Below are positions 7,154-13,684 of a DNA stretch of 41,396 bases, one piece after another. Both the position numbers and the translations under genes were made by a program. A model generated the notes under the pieces. It was given only the letters and a program-made list of their open reading frames with translations, did no database searches and was not told the origin of the DNA. Numbering within the stretch: position 1 is the first letter of the stretch; each line of letters begins with the position of its first letter. This stretch comes from a virus. The stretch is from positions 1-41,396 of IMG/VR virus record IMGVR_UViG_3300025872_002429. One strand, written 5' to 3'.

Positions 7154-8330
7154 TTTTAAAGTTTCTTCTATGGAAGACCAACAAACAAATATTAAAGGAA
7201 TGACGGTTTTTAATACTGAAAGAGTTGATACTAAAAAATCTCCAATGTTCTTTGGCCAACCTCTTGGAATTCAAAGATATGATTCATACAAATATCCCAT
7301 TTTTGATAAACTGACTACTCAACAACTTGGATACTTCTGGAGACCCGAAGAGGTATCTCTCCAGAAGGATCGTGGAGATTATCAAACTCTTCGTCCTGAG
7401 CAGAAGCACATCTATACTTCCAATCTGAAGTATCAAATTATGCTTGATTCTGTTCAGGGTCGTGGTCCTGGTATGGCATTTATTCCTTATTGCTCCCTTC
7501 CCGAATTGGAAGCATGTATGGAAGTATGGGGATTCATGGAAATGATTCACTCACGTTCGTACACTTATATCATTAAGAACGTCTATTCAGACCCCTCTGA
7601 GGTGTTTGATACTATCATTGGTGATGAACGCATTCTGGAGCGTGCTAAGAGCGTTACAGAGTCTTATGATGACTTTATTCAATCAGCACAATTTTATGGA
7701 ACTTCCGATCAATGGAAGCATCAACTTGAAGGAGTCACATACGCAAAGGAATCACTTAATGACGTTAAACGAAAACTCTATAGAGCAGTCGCAAACGTTA
7801 ATATTCTTGAAGGTATTCGCTTCTACGTTAGTTTTGCTTGTAGTTTCGCCTTTGGTGAACTTAAGCTTATGGAAGGATCCGCTAAAATCATCTCTCTCAT
7901 CGCAAGAGACGAAAACCAACACTTAGCACTTACTCAGAACATTCTGAATAAGTGGAGAGAAGGTGACGATCCTGAAATGAAACAGATTGCAAAAGAAGAG
8001 GAGGAATGGGTTTATAAGATGTTTGATCGTGCGGTAAATGAAGAAAAGAAATGGGCAGATTATCTGTTCAAAGATGGCAGCATGATTGGACTGAATGATA
8101 AACTTCTCCAACAATACGTAGAATGGATTGCAAATAGAAGACTTAAAGCAATCGGTCTCAAACCACAATATGATATTTCAGCAAACAATAATCCACTTCC
8201 TTGGACTCAGCATTGGATTTCTTCCAAAGGTCTCCAAGTAGCCCCACAAGAAACAGAAGTAGAGTCCTATGTAGTAGGAGGCATTAAACAAGATGTTACC
8301 AAAAATACTTTCGCAGGATTCAAACTATGA
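7134..8330 (+). CDS. nrdB: Ribonucleotide reductase beta subunit (class Ia, di-iron tyrosyl radical)
   Basis: Small subunit generating the tyrosyl radical used by NrdA. All expected landmarks are present: MFFGQPL, the Asp ligand in KYQIMLDS, the Glu, His and radical Tyr in FMEMIHSRSYT, the Glu in LEGIRFYVSFACS, ARDENQH (Glu and His ligands), and DGSMIGLN. The C-terminus DVTKNTFAGFKL provides the docking tail. The start is uncertain: GTG 7134 has an ideal AGGAGG six bases upstream but overlaps the NrdA-tail ORF. ATG 7170 or 7200 would align better with the E. coli N-terminus. Neighbours nrdA and small phage genes indicate a nucleotide-supply operon. Confidence 0.93.
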   Translation: MNPAQFDFKVSSMEDQQTNIKGMTVFNTERVDTKKSPMFFGQPLGIQRYDSYKYPIFDKLTTQQLGYFWRPEEVSLQKDRGDYQTLRPEQKHIYTSNLKYQIMLDSVQGRGPGMAFIPYCSLPELEACMEVWGFMEMIHSRSYTYIIKNVYSDPSEVFDTIIGDERILERAKSVTESYDDFIQSAQFYGTSDQWKHQLEGVTYAKESLNDVKRKLYRAVANVNILEGIRFYVSFACSFAFGELKLMEGSAKIISLIARDENQHLALTQNILNKWREGDDPEMKQIAKEEEEWVYKMFDRAVNEEKKWADYLFKDGSMIGLNDKLLQQYVEWIANRRLKAIGLKPQYDISANNNPLPWTQHWISSKGLQVAPQETEVESYVVGGIKQDVTKNTFAGFKL

Positions 8331-8454
8331 TGAGTGGTGTGAACAAGAAATTCTAAATGCTTATAAAGAAGCAGCAGAATGTGATGAGTTTATGTTTGGA
8401 GATTATGACTATTGTAAAGAATGGTTAGGTATAAATACCGATGATGTCGTATAG
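8293..8454 (+). CDS. Small acidic phage protein
   Basis: A 53-residue ORF starting inside the nrdB 3' end (MLPKILSQDSNYDEWCEQ) and continuing past its stop with acidic, aromatic-rich sequence (GDYDYCKEWLGINTDDVV). The composition and overlap with nrdB look like a genuine cyanophage gene. No function is recognised. It is closed by an intrinsic terminator a few bases after its stop. Confidence 0.6.
   Translation: MLPKILSQDSNYDEWCEQEILNAYKEAAECDEFMFGDYDYCKEWLGINTDDVV
8430..8437 (+). promoter_or_regulatory. Candidate T4-type late promoter
   Basis: TATAAATA is the exact late consensus and lies inside the end of the small gene at 8293-8454. Transcription would begin near 8443, before the terminator hairpin at 8459, and could serve the genes from 8482 onward if it reads through. 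Confidence 0.4.
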
Positions 8455-8458
8455 ATAG

Positions 8459-8481
8459 AGGAGGTTAATCCTCCTTTTTTT
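8459..8481 (+). terminator. Intrinsic terminator after nrdB operon
   Basis: AGGAGG (8459-8464) and CCTCCT (8470-8475) form a stem with a 5-nt loop, followed by a run of seven T. It closes the nrdB/small-gene unit, and the next ATG follows immediately at 8482. Confidence 0.8.
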
Positions 8482-8640
8482 ATGTCCAAAAATAATTTTA
8501 ATAAAGATGAATTTAGAGTTCGGGTGCTAAAGTTAAAAAACGAATTATATCACGATCCAAATTGGTACTCTAATCCAAAGAATCTAGCAGATAAATATCT
8601 GAACAAGGTTCTTGAAATTATTGATGAGTATAGATATTGA
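8482..8640 (+). CDS. Small conserved cyanophage hypothetical protein
   Basis: A 52-residue, mostly helical, charged protein (MSKNNFNKDEFRVRV, then DPNWYSNPKNLADKYLNKVL). The NWYSNP..LA.KYL pattern seems familiar from T4-like cyanophage genomes, from memory. It begins directly after the terminator T-run and overlaps the following endonuclease-like gene by 17 bases. Function unknown. Confidence 0.65.
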   Translation: MSKNNFNKDEFRVRVLKLKNELYHDPNWYSNPKNLADKYLNKVLEIIDEYRY

Positions 8641-9067
8641 CTATGAAAATCCTTGGATCTATAATGGAAATCCTTTTACCAGTGCTGACATTGGAGACCA
8701 TTATGGATTTGTTTATTTAATTGAAAATAAACTGAATGGTAGGAAGTACATAGGTAGAAAATACTTATGGCAATTCAGAACTCCAAAAGGTAAGAAACGA
8801 AAAGTAAAATCAGAATCTAATTGGAAGGATTACTATGGGTCTTGTCCGGAACTTAAAGAAGACATTGACAAATTGGGCAGAGAAAATTTTAGTCGAACTA
8901 TCTTATCATTACATAAAACAAAGGGCAAAACAAACTACGAAGAGACACGACAACTATTTGTCCATAATGTCCTCACAGAAGGACTTGACGACGGAACTCC
9001 AAGATGGTACAATTCACAAGTCCTCAACAGATATTTCCGAAAAGATTATTATGGAAACAACGACTGA
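8624..9067 (+). CDS. Putative GIY-YIG-family endonuclease
   Basis: About 147 residues from the ATG at 8624; an upstream in-frame TTG at 8612 is unlikely. After a short N-terminal segment (YENPWIYNGNPF) comes YGFVYLIENKLNGRKYIGRK, a GIY-YIG-like first and second motif, then WKDYYGS and a Glu-containing YEETRQLF. It lacks separate DNA-binding repeats, unlike the homing enzymes upstream, so it may be a resident T4-like phage endonuclease. A GATAAATA with a small palindrome (8588-8601) lies just upstream inside the previous gene. Confidence 0.7.
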   Translation: MSIDIDYENPWIYNGNPFTSADIGDHYGFVYLIENKLNGRKYIGRKYLWQFRTPKGKKRKVKSESNWKDYYGSCPELKEDIDKLGRENFSRTILSLHKTKGKTNYEETRQLFVHNVLTEGLDDGTPRWYNSQVLNRYFRKDYYGNND

Positions 9068-9224
9068 AGATATCGTCGCACATGTGAGGAGTTGGTCTCT
9101 TGACCGTGCTGCAGATATGAGTATTGATAAAGAGGATGCTCGTGCTATTCTTGCAGAGTTTTATGAGTGGATTGAACCAGAAGATGACGAACTGGAAATT
9201 GTTTCTCTGGAACCACAAGATTGA
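9051..9224 (+). CDS. Small acidic hypothetical protein
   Basis: A 57-residue acidic protein from the ATG at 9051 (METTTEDIVAHV, DAARAIL-like helix, tail EPEDDELEIVSLEPQD). A longer in-frame extension to 8835 lies wholly within the upstream gene in another frame and is rejected. It looks like a conserved short cyanophage protein of unknown function. A promoter begins inside its last codons. Confidence 0.65.
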   Translation: METTTEDIVAHVRSWSLDRAADMSIDKEDARAILAEFYEWIEPEDDELEIVSLEPQD

Positions 9225-9249
9225 CAAAAACTAAATAAAAACTTATAAT
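9220..9249 (+). promoter_or_regulatory. Sigma70-type promoter
   Basis: TTGACA (9220-9225) and a perfect TATAAT (9244-9249) with 18-bp spacing. RNA would start about 9257, immediately at the hairpin that follows, so this may be an attenuated promoter for the lysin gene. Confidence 0.6.
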
Positions 9250-9257
9250 GTTAAAAT

Positions 9258-9280
9258 CCCTGTTATGAGCAGGGTTTTTT
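9258..9280 (+). terminator. Intrinsic terminator/attenuator
   Basis: CCCTG (9258-9262) and CAGGG (9270-9274) form a stem with a 7-nt loop and six T follow. It probably ends transcription of the small genes upstream. Confidence 0.7.
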
Positions 9281-9309
9281 ATTATGAGACTTTGAGGATT
9301 GATTTAGAG

Positions 9310-9357
9310 CCGTGGGCGCTGCCCCTGAGAAGGGGAACCTCTCCTTTGCCTATACGG
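9310..9357 (+). ncRNA. Candidate structured leader upstream of lysin
   Basis: CCGT (9310-9313) can pair with ACGG (9354-9357), GGC (9315-9317) with GCC (9348-9350), and an inner CCCCT-GAGA-AGGGG hairpin (9322-9335) carries a GNRA tetraloop. This GC-rich element contrasts with the AT-rich surroundings and lies 22 bases before the lysin ATG. Family not identified. Confidence 0.35.
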
Positions 9358-9379
9358 ATGTAGAGTTCTATTAATTTTA

Positions 9380-10006
9380 ATGCAAAACTGCTTTACTGTA
9401 GCCCTCTTGCCTCTTCTGGCAACGGTTACAACCACAACGGCAACACTGCCATCATCTGCTATTGCTCCTTCTTATTCCATTATTAAGGAGTTTGAAACAG
9501 AGAAGACAGCAATCCGCGAGGTTGCTCCCGAAAAGCCAAAAGAGAAAAGGCTAATTTGTAAAGGGTGTAATGAACATGAGAATACAGCCCTGGCATATTT
9601 CCAGGATCTTGGTATTAAAGACAGAAACGCCCTTGCTACCATCATGGGTAACATTCGTCAGGAATCAACTTTTATTCCTAACATCTGTGAAGGTGGTAGC
9701 AGAACCAGTTGGAATAACTGCGGACGCGGTTATGGACTGATTCAATGGACATCTGCCGATCGTTATTATGGATTGGGTGATTTTGCTAGAAAGACTGGTG
9801 GTAATCCATCATCTATTCACACGCAACTTGGTTATCTAACAACTGAGGTTCAATGGCAACGTATCGCAGATAGAATGAAAGTTCCTGGTAAATCTATCGA
9901 TCGTTACATGGACTATGCGTATAGTTGGATTGGTTGGGGACATCATGGTGCCCGCACTTCGTATGCCTATGATTATGCTAACCGACTGATCACGGTAGAA
10001 GTTTGA
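9380..10006 (+). CDS. Secreted tail-lysin-like (lysozyme-fold) protein
   Basis: A 208-residue protein. The N-terminus MQNCFTVALLPLLATVTTTT with a following SSA resembles a signal peptide or membrane anchor. After a charged linker and a CKGC pair (60-63), residues 66-208 match the phage tail lysin type: LAYFQDLGIKDRNALATIMG, then NIRQEST with the likely catalytic Glu95, YGLIQWT (118-124) and R..GL..FA. It probably degrades peptidoglycan at entry or lysis. It follows a structured leader and precedes a terminator at 10039. The signal-like N-terminus argues for action in the periplasm, but a virion role cannot be excluded. Confidence 0.75.
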   Translation: MQNCFTVALLPLLATVTTTTATLPSSAIAPSYSIIKEFETEKTAIREVAPEKPKEKRLICKGCNEHENTALAYFQDLGIKDRNALATIMGNIRQESTFIPNICEGGSRTSWNNCGRGYGLIQWTSADRYYGLGDFARKTGGNPSSIHTQLGYLTTEVQWQRIADRMKVPGKSIDRYMDYAYSWIGWGHHGARTSYAYDYANRLITVEV

Positions 10007-10029
10007 TAAAATAGAATATACAATAAAAT

Positions 10030-10068
10030 AATAAATATAGGGGAGGTCTGCAGCACTCCCCTTTTTTA
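10030..10068 (+). promoter_or_regulatory. Late promoter overlapping an intrinsic terminator
   Basis: AATAAATA (10030-10037) is followed by a terminator hairpin AGGGGAG (10039-10045) / CTCCCCT (10056-10062) plus six T. The predicted late start (about 10043) lies inside the 5' arm. Upstream RNA would stop here, while late RNA cannot form the full stem and should read into the gene at 10074. Confidence 0.6.
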
Positions 10069-10073
10069 GTAGA

Positions 10074-11717
10074 ATGAAGACATTTAAACATTTCATATCA
10101 GAAGCATACCTTATTGTAGAAAAGCGTGGTGGAGAACCAAAGTATAGTGATGAACATGCAAATATAAATTTCTATAACCATTTGGTATCCTCTCCAGAAG
10201 TACGAGAGTTAATACGTAAGAAAGATTTTGATGGTGTTAATCAAGTGATTGCACAAGAATTGGAAAGTGCAAAAACTGATCCAGAGCACCCACTACATTT
10301 CAATAACGCATCAGACGAAGGATTTTCTGGTAAAAAGAAAACTGCAGGACATGAAAATGCCTATTATTCAGAAATAGAAAGAGCAGTTCCTGGATTTTTA
10401 AGTTTAGTTCAAAGTAAGAAAGGTGGAAATATTGCATCAAAGGGATGGGTTGGTAGAGTTTCTGGTGGAGAACATGAAGCATCCAAACCATCATGGAAAG
10501 GAAACGTAAAAGGTCAAGGAAGATTTGATTACGTATTTTCTGATCCAGAAGACCCTAAGAAACAGCACCGTGTAAGCGGAAAAGATTATCGTGGTTCTCA
10601 GGCAGGTTCTGCTCAAGCAGACCAGGCAACTGCAACCCTTGAGAGAGGAGTACAAGTTGCTGCACAGCAACAAGTTAAGAGTATCCTGGCAAATAAACCA
10701 AAGAAGAAGGCAGGAGAAACTGATCAAGAATATAAAGAAAGAGTAGCACAGTTAAAGGTAGATGCCAGAAAAAAAGGAAAAGAAATAATTTCAACAAGTC
10801 AAGAAACTCTTAATAGAATTAAAGAGTTGATGTCTTCTACCAAAGGAATGTCTCCCGAACAACAAAAGGATGTTTATACTCAAGTTCAAGCAGAGATTGA
10901 TGGGTTAGAGAAAAAAGTCCCTGGAGTTCAACGTGCTGCTGGACAAGAGATGGTAAAAGGCACAGGACAATTCACTAAGAGTAAAACTGCTCAATCTATG
11001 TGGACCACTGGTGGTAAAGGTGCTTCCTTTAGAGATCCTAGACAGCAATCTGTTGGATTGAGAGCAAGAGCTGGGAAAGGTAAGGGTAGAGAGATGGCAG
11101 TTGCTGGAGATATTCAAGCAGCAGCTAAAGAAAAGGCAGCACAGAAAACAAGACAATCATCCTTTGCTCTTTTCAATCGTCAAGCACAAGCAGCTCATGC
11201 AAAAACTGCAGCAGAACTAGAGCAACAAACGGTACAAACTGCAAATGATCTAGAAGCAGCAAAAGCATCTGCTGCTGATGCAACTAGAGTAACAAAACCA
11301 GATGGAACTCCAGTTCCTAGAAAGAATGCGTTCTTCCTTCAAAATAATCCTGTTGCGGCACAACAGCACGCAGATAAGCAAGCAGCAGCTGCACAAAACG
11401 TTCAGGCAGCTCAAGATGCTCATGATAATGCCGTAACAACGCACCAGACCCACCTGAGCACCCCTCCAACGCCCGTCACGCCAGAGAAACCAAAAGCAGC
11501 ACAACCAACTCAACCAGTGCCTGTTCCCGCCCCACAACCCACACAAGCACCTACAGCAGTACCACAACCCACACAAGCACCTACAGCATCAGCATCAGCA
11601 CCAACACAACCACAGCAAACGACACAACCAGCACCACAAGAAGATCCAAAAGAAAAGAGAAAAAGAGCATTGGAACAAAGGATGGCAGCGGCAGCACAAA
11701 GAAATAATTTAGAGTAA
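10074..11717 (+). CDS. Putative internal capsid protein with T4-type capsid-targeting N-terminus
   Basis: A 547-residue Lys/Gln/Ala-rich protein. The first residues MKTFKHFISEA closely resemble the capsid-targeting sequence of T4 internal proteins (MKTYQEFIAEA). IVE at 14-16 fits the gp21 prohead protease rule (Leu/Ile-X-Glu), so cleavage would leave KRGGEPKY at the mature N-terminus. Residues 20-190 may be a folded domain of unknown type; 200-460 is helical and highly charged; 460-530 is a Pro/Thr/Gln repeat tail. A late promoter directly precedes it. Inference: it is packaged and injected with DNA. No enzymatic motif is recognised. Confidence 0.7.
   Translation: MKTFKHFISEAYLIVEKRGGEPKYSDEHANINFYNHLVSSPEVRELIRKKDFDGVNQVIAQELESAKTDPEHPLHFNNASDEGFSGKKKTAGHENAYYSEIERAVPGFLSLVQSKKGGNIASKGWVGRVSGGEHEASKPSWKGNVKGQGRFDYVFSDPEDPKKQHRVSGKDYRGSQAGSAQADQATATLERGVQVAAQQQVKSILANKPKKKAGETDQEYKERVAQLKVDARKKGKEIISTSQETLNRIKELMSSTKGMSPEQQKDVYTQVQAEIDGLEKKVPGVQRAAGQEMVKGTGQFTKSKTAQSMWTTGGKGASFRDPRQQSVGLRARAGKGKGREMAVAGDIQAAAKEKAAQKTRQSSFALFNRQAQAAHAKTAAELEQQTVQTANDLEAAKASAADATRVTKPDGTPVPRKNAFFLQNNPVAAQQHADKQAAAAQNVQAAQDAHDNAVTTHQTHLSTPPTPVTPEKPKAAQPTQPVPVPAPQPTQAPTAVPQPTQAPTASASAPTQPQQTTQPAPQEDPKEKRKRALEQRMAAAAQRNNLE
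11532..11588 (+). repeat. Two 27-bp direct repeats, period 30 bp
   Basis: The same 27 bases occur at 11532-11558 and 11562-11588 and encode the repeated PQPTQAPTA units in the low-complexity tail of the putative internal capsid protein. Confidence 0.85.
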
Positions 11718-11720
11718 TGT

Positions 11721-11757
11721 AATAAATACAGAGGAGTGTCGCTACTCCTCTTTTTTT
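11721..11757 (+). promoter_or_regulatory. Late promoter overlapping an intrinsic terminator
   Basis: AATAAATA (11721-11728) precedes a strong terminator: AGAGGAGT (11730-11737) / ACTCCTCT (11744-11751) with a T-run to 11757. The predicted late start near 11734 is inside the 5' arm, as at 10030. The next gene begins right after the T-run at 11758. Confidence 0.6.
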
Positions 11758-12168
11758 ATGTTTAATTTTAACTTCGGAAAGAAGAGACCAGATCAGAAGC
11801 AAATAATCATTATAAGCGTCATACTTAGTGGTATTGTAGCGACACTCTCTCAATGCACTGGAGCGCCTCAGGAGCGCCTCTGGGACCTTCTAGATGAGGT
11901 TCAGAGGACTTTGTTCCCACAGACCATAATCAATGATGTTCTGCTTAAGGATCCAGGAATTGTTAAAAGAAGAGTTGAGCGTGACGTTGATAAAGCAATC
12001 AGAGATTATGAACGCTTGACAGGGGACTCTGGAACACCTAGAATACCTTTGCCCCGGTTGATAGAGAAGGAGCTCGATACTTCTAAGTGTTATACTGAAG
12101 AGTGTAAAAAACTTGGAGGAGAAATGAGACTTTGTTCACCATGGGTTGACACCTGTAAAGGTGAGTGA
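11758..12168 (+). CDS. Putative membrane or lipoprotein, cyanophage hypothetical
   Basis: A 136-residue protein with a basic N-terminus (GKKRPDQKQ) and one hydrophobic segment (IIIISVILSGIVATLSQC) ending in a Cys at a lipobox-like site. The rest is a charged helical domain (VKRRVERDVDKAIRDYERL) and a Cys-containing tail (CYTEECKKLGGEMRLCSPWVDTC, four Cys that could pair). The topology suggests anchorage in the inner membrane with a periplasmic domain. The specific function is unknown. Confidence 0.65.
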   Translation: MFNFNFGKKRPDQKQIIIISVILSGIVATLSQCTGAPQERLWDLLDEVQRTLFPQTIINDVLLKDPGIVKRRVERDVDKAIRDYERLTGDSGTPRIPLPRLIEKELDTSKCYTEECKKLGGEMRLCSPWVDTCKGE

Positions 12169-12174
12169 TAGATT
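12146..12174 (+). promoter_or_regulatory. Sigma70-type promoter for tRNA-Ser/tRNA-Ile
   Basis: TTGACA (12146-12151) and TAGATT (12169-12174), 17-bp spacing. RNA start near 12181, five bases before the tRNA. Confidence 0.6.
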
Positions 12175-12185
12175 AAGATTCTTGT

Positions 12186-12276
12186 GGAGGATTGGCAGAG
12201 TGGTTTAATGCAGGGGATTGCTAATCCCCCGATACATGATACAATGTATCCGTTGGTTCAAATCCAACATCCTCCG
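12186..12276 (+). tRNA. tRNA-Ser (GCT)
   Basis: The acceptor GGAGGAT pairs with ATCCTCC, the anticodon stem GGGGA/TCCCC holds loop TTGCTAA (anticodon GCT), there is a long class II variable arm, and the T-loop is TTCAAAT. CCA is not encoded. It would decode AGC/AGU. Confidence 0.92.
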
Positions 12277-12279
12277 TAT

Positions 12280-12351
12280 GGGAGATTAGCTCAGTGGTAG
12301 AGCAATGTGCTGATAACGCAGAGGTCGGTGGTTCAAATCCACCATTTCCCA
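12280..12351 (+). tRNA. tRNA-Ile (GAT)
   Basis: The acceptor GGGAGAT/ATTTCCC has one G-U pair, the D-arm is TAGCTCAGTGGTAGAGC, the anticodon loop is CTGATAA (GAT), and the T-arm is GTGG/CCAC with TTCAAAT. It is spaced three bases from tRNA-Ser and probably cotranscribed. Confidence 0.9.
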
Positions 12352-12352
12352 C

Positions 12353-12381
12353 TTGACAACCCATATCTAGTTTGATATGAT
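12353..12381 (+). promoter_or_regulatory. Sigma70-type promoter for tRNA-Arg
   Basis: TTGACA (12353-12358) and TATGAT (12376-12381) with 17-bp spacing, followed by TGTCTCAT. An almost identical cassette occurs at 13389 before tRNA-Gly. Confidence 0.7.
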
Positions 12382-12393
12382 TGTCTCATGAGC

Positions 12394-12461
12394 GGTGAGG
12401 GTCCAAACCTCATATAAGTCTCACCCCTCCCATGCCTCTCATAGAAGCACAAACAGGGAGG
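12394..12461 (+). ncRNA. Structured leader before tRNA-Arg
   Basis: GGTGAG (12394-12399) can pair with CTCACC (12420-12425) or alternatively TGAGG (12396-12400) with CCTCA (12408-12412). CCTCCC (12426-12431) pairs with GGGAGG (12456-12461). It lies between a promoter and a tRNA and may be a processing leader. Family unknown. Confidence 0.3.
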
Positions 12462-12467
12462 TCTCTT

Positions 12468-12540
12468 GGGGCAGCAGCATGACGGATCATGCACCATCCT
12501 TCTAAGATGTAAGATGGGGGTTCAAATCCCTCCTGCCCTG
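12468..12540 (+). tRNA. tRNA-Arg (TCT)
   Basis: The acceptor GGGGCAG pairs with CTGCCCT (terminal G-U), the anticodon loop CTTCTAA gives TCT, and the T-arm GGGTTCAAATCCC is intact. It would read AGA/AGG, useful for the AT-rich phage codons in this window. Confidence 0.88.
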
Positions 12541-12552
12541 TTTAATAGTTAA

Positions 12553-12571
12553 ATAATATAAATAATATTAT
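12553..12571 (+). promoter_or_regulatory. Late promoter in a small hairpin before the HNH gene
   Basis: ATAATAT (12553-12559) and ATATTAT (12565-12571) form a 7-bp stem, and TATAAATA (12557-12564) covers the stem and loop. A late start near 12570 would exclude the hairpin. The HNH ATG is at 12588. Confidence 0.55.
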
Positions 12572-12587
12572 ATTTCCTCTGGTCTAT

Positions 12588-13148
12588 ATGGATAAACAAA
12601 AGTTAATAGAATACATTGAAAGTGGAATGTCAACTACTCAAATATCCAAATTAGAAAATAAAGGAAAGACAACTATCAGGTATTGGTTGGATAAGTATGA
12701 ATTAAAAACTAAAAATAAATCCTTCAAAGAAGGATATGTAGAAAATCCAATATTAAGAATTGATGGAAAACCAATTCAAAGTTGTGCTAAGTGTGGAGTT
12801 TCATTAAATGAAGAAACTGGATATTGGAGAGAAAGCAAACAATTATGGCAAGCAAATTGTAAAAAATGCCAAAACAGATATTCAGTAGAGAGGTGGAAAA
12901 ATAATAAAAAGAGAGCAGTTGAATATAAGGGTGGTGAGTGTGAAAGATGTGGATACAATAAATGTATTGATGCATTGGAGTTTCATCATATTGACCCAAC
13001 TCAAAAAGATAAAAATTTTGGTAATATTAAAATAAGAAAATGGGAAGACCAGAAAAAAGAACTTGATAAATGTATATGTGTATGTGCCAATTGTCATAGG
13101 GAGATACACGCAGAACTTAGACTTGACACCATTCCAGAACTGGTGTAA
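12588..13148 (+). CDS. HNH homing endonuclease in the tRNA cluster
   Basis: A 186-residue protein. The N-terminal 40 residues look like a helix-turn-helix (STTQISKLENKGKTTIRYWL). Two Cys pairs follow (CAKC near 65, CKKC near 95), then the HNH core: CERCGYN, LEFHHIDP and CVCANCHREIH, giving a zinc-stabilised HNH nuclease. It is inserted between tRNA-Arg and tRNA-Leu and driven by its own late promoter. It is most likely a free-standing homing endonuclease; the target is unknown. Confidence 0.88.
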   Translation: MDKQKLIEYIESGMSTTQISKLENKGKTTIRYWLDKYELKTKNKSFKEGYVENPILRIDGKPIQSCAKCGVSLNEETGYWRESKQLWQANCKKCQNRYSVERWKNNKKRAVEYKGGECERCGYNKCIDALEFHHIDPTQKDKNFGNIKIRKWEDQKKELDKCICVCANCHREIHAELRLDTIPELV

Positions 13149-13167
13149 TATATAAAAACGATAGAGG

Positions 13168-13299
13168 GTAAGTCTCTGTTATATCCTTATGAGATATATC
13201 ACGCTTACTCCATCAAATCGTAGGAAGTGCAATCCCTCTCGCTGGTTATGCTGGATGATGGAAAAGGTGATTCTGTCCGCACATAGAGATCCCTCCTAC
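13168..13299 (+). ncRNA. Structured non-tRNA segment between HNH gene and tRNA-Leu
   Basis: Two domains can be drawn. First, GTAAG (13168-13172) / CTTAC (13204-13208) encloses TGTTATATC (13177-13185) / GATATATCA (13193-13201) with one mismatch. Second, GTAGG (13220-13224) / CCTAC (13295-13299) encloses GTGC (13227-13230) / GCAC (13279-13282). An ORF here overlaps tRNA-Leu and is not credible. Candidate ncRNA or tRNA precursor leader; unassigned family. Confidence 0.35.
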
Positions 13300-13305
13300 C
13301 ACCAA

Positions 13306-13387
13306 GTCGTTGTGGCGGAATTGGTAGACGCGCTGGGTTTAGGTTCCAGTAGATTAATCTGTGAAGGTTCAAGTCCTTTCAACGACA
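13306..13387 (+). tRNA. tRNA-Leu (TAG)
   Basis: The acceptor GTCGTTG pairs with CAACGAC, the D-arm is TGGCGGAATTGGTAGACGC, the anticodon stem CTGGG/TCCAG carries loop TTTAGGT (TAG), and there is a class II variable arm and a TTCAAGT T-loop. It would decode CUN codons. Confidence 0.92.
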
Positions 13388-13388
13388 C

Positions 13389-13417
13389 TTGACAATCAAA
13401 CTTAAATAGTTTATGAT
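13389..13417 (+). promoter_or_regulatory. Sigma70-type promoter for tRNA-Gly
   Basis: TTGACA (13389-13394), 17-bp spacer, TATGAT (13412-13417), then TGTCTCAT. It has the same layout as the promoter at 12353 and RNA would start a few bases before tRNA-Gly. Confidence 0.7.
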
Positions 13418-13426
13418 TGTCTCATT

Positions 13427-13498
13427 GCGAAAGTAACTCAACGGTAGAGTCCCTGCCTTCCAAGCAGGTTGTTGCGAGTTCGAATCTCGTCTTTCGCT
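13427..13498 (+). tRNA. tRNA-Gly (TCC)
   Basis: The acceptor GCGAAAG pairs with CTTTCGC, the anticodon stem CCTGC/GCAGG carries loop CTTCCAA (TCC), and the T-arm is GCGAGTTCGAATCTCGT. The discriminator is U. Confidence 0.92.
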
Positions 13499-13500
13499 CT

Positions 13501-13606
13501 TGGTAGTCCTTAGCGATTAACTAGGTAGACGCCAAAGGAAGTTAAGTCAAAGAATCGAGACAAGCAGACAATGCCCTTTGAACTGGTGTAAGTCCAGTAA
13601 CTTCCT
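13501..13606 (+). ncRNA. Three-way-junction structured RNA between tRNA-Gly and tRNA-Asn
   Basis: A perfect 9-bp outer stem AGGAAGTTA (13536-13544) / TAACTTCCT (13598-13606) encloses two perfect hairpins: TCAAAG (13547-13552) / CTTTGA (13576-13581) and ACTGG (13582-13586) / CCAGT (13594-13598). The preceding TTGG (13500-13503) can pair with CCAA (13532-13535). This is too regular for chance and is not a tRNA. Cyanophage manA-type RNAs are reported in tRNA clusters, but I cannot confirm a family match. Confidence 0.5.
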
Positions 13607-13611
13607 CATAA

Positions 13612-13684
13612 TGGGGTGTAGCTCAGCGGTAGTAGCGGGATGCTGTTAACATCTAGGTCGCAGGTTCGATCCCTGCCGCCCCAG
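13612..13684 (+). tRNA. tRNA-Asn (GTT)
   Basis: The acceptor TGGGGTG pairs with CGCCCCA (one G-U), the D-arm is GCTCAGCGGTAGTAGC, the anticodon loop is CTGTTAA (GTT), and the T-arm is GCAGGTTCGATCCCTGC. Confidence 0.9.

Noticed and set aside
8835-9050. N-terminal extension of the small gene at 9051
   Set aside because: It lies entirely within the GIY-YIG-like gene in another frame and reads as out-of-frame sequence; the natural start is ATG 9051.
11532-11588. CRISPR-like repeat
   Set aside because: Only two in-frame 27-bp copies separated by 3 bp inside a Pro/Thr/Gln-rich coding tail; there are no spacers or cas genes.
13189-13392. 67-codon + strand ORF
   Set aside because: It runs through the whole of tRNA-Leu and the structured spacer and has no protein-like features.
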